A stretch of 64,000 nt of DNA from Gemmatimonadota bacterium. Its GTDB lineage: Bacteria; Latescibacterota; UBA2968. This document shows positions 61,980-64,000 of this stretch, one piece after another. Position 1 is the first letter of the stretch. The number at the start of each line of letters is the position of its first letter. A program made the translations under genes and the position numbers. Below the pieces are notes generated by a model, which saw nothing but the letters and a program-made list of their open reading frames with translations, was not told the DNA's origin and searched no databases. The DNA lies in assembly GCA_002727195.1 (NCBI GenBank), contig PBWH01000003.1:135007-199006 (forward strand), in the 5' to 3' direction.

Positions 61980-63293
61980 ATGGGGGACATCGTTTGCAAA
62001 TTCGGCGGGTCGTCGCTCGCTGATGAGGATCAGATTCGGAAGGCCATCGAGATCGTCGAGGCGCGGAGTGAGCGTCGCTTTGTCGTACCGTCGGCACCAG
62101 GAAAACGGGATGACGGCGATACCAAGGTGACGGATCTGCTCTATCTCTGCCACGAACTTGCGAGGCAGAAGGTCGACATCGCAGAACCGTTCAGTTACCT
62201 CAAGCGTCGCTTTCTCGGCATCACAGAAGCGCTGGGGCTCGACCTAGACATGAAGGGACTGCTCGATCAATTGCGTGTCGACATCGAGCAGGGCGCGAGT
62301 ACGGATTATGTGGCGTCGCGCGGAGAGCATCTGAATGGACGGATCCTTGCTGCCGCGCTGAGGGCCAAGTTCGTCGAGCCGGCGGAGGTGATTCGGTTTG
62401 GGAGATCTGGCACGTTGGACCCGGACTCATACGACGTCATCGCCCGGAAACTGTCTGGATCGGGAAGGTTTGTGATCCCAGGGTTCTACGGAGCCGAGGC
62501 AGACGGTGAGATCAAGACGTTCTCGCGCGGAGGCTCGGACATCACTGGGGCTGTTGTCGCCAGGGCGATATCGGCCGACGTGTATGAGAACTGGACCGAT
62601 GTGTCCGGTATGCTGATGGCTGATCCACGAGTCGTTTCGGACGCGAAGCCGGTGACCGAGATAACCTACCGAGAGATTCGTGAGCTTGCCTACATGGGGG
62701 CCAGTGTCTTCCACGATGAGGCGATGTTCCCCGTGCGTGAGGCCGGAATCCCGGTGAACATCCGGAACACCAACTGTCCTGATGATGCGGGGACGATGAT
62801 CCTTCCCGAACGTGATATGTCGAAGCAGGCGCTGGCCGGCGTGGCCGGTCGGGCGAACTTTTCGATGTTGTTCATCGAGAAGGCGCTGATGAACCAGACC
62901 AAGGGGTTTGGTCGCAGAGTGCTAGATGTGATAGCTGAGCAGGACATCAGCTACGAGCACTCTCCCAGCGGAATCGACACGATGTCTGTGATCATCAGTG
63001 ACGACGAATTGGGAGGCAAGGGTCCCGAACTCGTGTCGAAGATCGAACAGGTCCTCCAGCCGGATCGCGTAACGCTGCTCCCGGGGCTGGCGCTGATTGC
63101 GACGGTCGGGGAGGGCATGTCACATCGGATCGGCATCGCGGCCCGTCTGTTTGCGGCGCTTGCCGATGCCGAGGTCAACGTACGAGTGATCGACCAGGGC
63201 GCGTCGGAGATCAACATCATCGTTGGTGTGGAAGCGGCCGACTTCGAGCGTGCGGTGCAGGCGATCTACCGGGCCTTCGAGGACGAGTCGTGA
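61980..63293 (+). CDS. lysC: Aspartokinase, monofunctional
   Basis: A 437-residue enzyme for the first step of lysine, threonine and methionine synthesis. ATG 61980 follows GAGGGAGG. The catalytic domain has VCKFGGSSLADEDQI (KFGGS), GRSGTLDPDSYDVI, TFSRGGSDITGAVVARAI and WTDVSGMLMADPRVV. The C-terminal half carries two ACT domains (about 295-437, MLFIEKALMNQTKGFGRRVL then TVGEGMSHRIGIAARLFAAL), the usual feedback site for lysine or threonine. It is followed by phosphofructokinase after 13 bases. Confidence 0.95.
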   Translation: MGDIVCKFGGSSLADEDQIRKAIEIVEARSERRFVVPSAPGKRDDGDTKVTDLLYLCHELARQKVDIAEPFSYLKRRFLGITEALGLDLDMKGLLDQLRVDIEQGASTDYVASRGEHLNGRILAAALRAKFVEPAEVIRFGRSGTLDPDSYDVIARKLSGSGRFVIPGFYGAEADGEIKTFSRGGSDITGAVVARAISADVYENWTDVSGMLMADPRVVSDAKPVTEITYREIRELAYMGASVFHDEAMFPVREAGIPVNIRNTNCPDDAGTMILPERDMSKQALAGVAGRANFSMLFIEKALMNQTKGFGRRVLDVIAEQDISYEHSPSGIDTMSVIISDDELGGKGPELVSKIEQVLQPDRVTLLPGLALIATVGEGMSHRIGIAARLFAALADAEVNVRVIDQGASEINIIVGVEAADFERAVQAIYRAFEDES

Positions 63294-63306
63294 GAGGAGC
63301 GACGGG

Positions 63307-64000
63307 ATGAAACGCATCGGGATTCTCACGGCCGGCGGAGACACGCCTGCGCTGAACGCGACGCTGCACGGGGCTGTGGCCAGGGCGAACCAGCTTCGAG
63401 TGGAGGTTGTCGGCCTGATCAAGGGGTTCAGCAGCCTCCAGAATTCGCGCGTGCCGCACGTCCAGCTGAACCCTCTATTCCGTGAAATTCCTGAGCTCGA
63501 TGCGACCCAGGGCGGGACGATCATCGGGGCTTCACGGGACTACGTCGATCCCGAGGACCGTGAACAGCTCGACAGGATCATTGGGCGCCTGAATCACCTC
63601 AAGGTCGATGGCCTCATCTGTATCGGTGGTGACGGGACTCTGAACGGTCTGCAGCCGATCGCCGAGCAGATGCCAGCTGTGCTGGCTCCCAAGACGATCG
63701 ACAATGACCTGGGCCTCAATTATATGAGCGAGGCCCAGGAATGGGTTCGAAAAGAGCAAGCGGATGGCATGGTCGACTACAGCCGCTCCAGGACCCGCAC
63801 GGAATTCGATCTCGAGTATATGGTCAACTATGTGACCCCCGGATATGCAACCGCCGTCTTCGACGTCGCGATGGGGATCAATCGGGTCCGCACCACTGCG
63901 GAGAGTCACCGCCGGATCGCGATCGTCGAGGTGATGGGACGGGATTCGGGCTACATCGCCCTTGGGGCCTCCTACGGCCAGCCGGATTTCATCCTGATCC
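63307..64000 (+). CDS. pfkA: 6-phosphofructokinase, 3' end outside window
   Basis: The first 231 residues of a phosphofructokinase. It starts at ATG 63307. GILTAGGDTPALNATLHGAV is the nucleotide-binding N-terminus. ICIGGDGTLNGLQPIAEQMP has Gly after the catalytic-site Asp, whereas the fructose-6-phosphate motif reads PKTIDNDLGL with Lys where E. coli PfkA has Gly. Gly/Lys is the mixed combination of group III enzymes, which can be ATP-dependent. Strict pyrophosphate enzymes have Asp/Lys. An acidic insert (about 40 residues) precedes YVTPGYATAVFDVAMG. The rest lies outside. Confidence 0.93.
   Translation, partial: MKRIGILTAGGDTPALNATLHGAVARANQLRVEVVGLIKGFSSLQNSRVPHVQLNPLFREIPELDATQGGTIIGASRDYVDPEDREQLDRIIGRLNHLKVDGLICIGGDGTLNGLQPIAEQMPAVLAPKTIDNDLGLNYMSEAQEWVRKEQADGMVDYSRSRTRTEFDLEYMVNYVTPGYATAVFDVAMGINRVRTTAESHRRIAIVEVMGRDSGYIALGASYGQPDFILI

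Overview
The window looks like a chromosome segment of a GC-rich, Gram-negative-type, probably marine, uncultured bacterium. I favour Latescibacterota, with Poribacteria as the alternative. This rests on a combination of traits, not on a marker gene. Two secreted proteins carry paired dockerin-like EF-hands of the form DxDGxxxFxDFLxFAxxFG. There is a rich set of carbohydrate genes: pectate-lyase-fold proteins, an alginate-lyase domain, a UxaA-type dehydratase, SMP-30, Gfo/Idh/MocA oxidoreductases and a phytanoyl-CoA-dioxygenase domain. An outer membrane is implied by TamA/TamB and FadL/PorV-like proteins, and an HprK/HPF operon is present. No rRNA, tRNA, CRISPR array, integrase or transposase was seen.

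Layout. 1-9.3 kb: a broken unrecognised gene, a pectate-lyase-fold protein, a hybrid sensor kinase, a repeat-rich gap, a second broken gene and a large secreted pectate-lyase-like protein with dockerin-like repeats. 9.4-11.9 kb: a PHP/CehA-type metallohydrolase. 12.1-16.4 kb: a chaperone operon (Hsp20, CbpA-type DnaJ, ClpB) behind a canonical sigma-54 promoter and closed by a strong terminator. 16.5-23.5 kb: a decayed pyruvate kinase whose stop codon overlaps the start of tamA, followed by tamB. 23.6-31.6 kb: DUF362, a frameshifted CBS protein, an oxidoreductase, a GAF-membrane fusion next to a c-type cytochrome, an inositol-monophosphatase-like protein, an epimerase and an Eis-like acetyltransferase. 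31.6-42.8 kb: sugar-acid and polysaccharide genes, including an alginate lyase-PhyH fusion and a duplicated UxaA protein. 42.9-49.5 kb: metal homeostasis, with two DtxR-family regulators, an unknown exported protein and a Mn/Zn/Fe ABC transporter whose two permeases each carry a DtxR-like cytoplasmic tail. 49.5-58.4 kb: a secreted metalloprotease, methionine aminopeptidase, lipoproteins, an outer-membrane protein, a galT pseudogene and a pair of CPA2-like antiporter subunits. 58.4-64 kb: a small zinc-ribbon protein, RsbW-like kinase, HPF, HprK, a TPR lipoprotein, a dead receiver domain, aspartokinase and the start of phosphofructokinase.

How the genes fit together. Degradation of pectin- or alginate-like uronates (secreted beta-helix proteins, the lyase domain) can feed the dehydratase, dehydrogenase and lactonase genes. 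Several central sugar genes are broken (pyk, galT), while phosphofructokinase and HprK are intact. The decay includes in-frame stops, deletions and lost motif residues as well as frameshifts, so it is not explained by base-calling error alone. Two families of palindromic repeats are scattered through the gaps, and one copy lies inside the 5' end of an apparent gene. The most novel-looking items are the alginate lyase-PhyH fusion, the double UxaA protein, the GAF-PepSY-like membrane protein next to a cytochrome c, and the DtxR-tailed metal permeases with an autoregulatory-looking operator.
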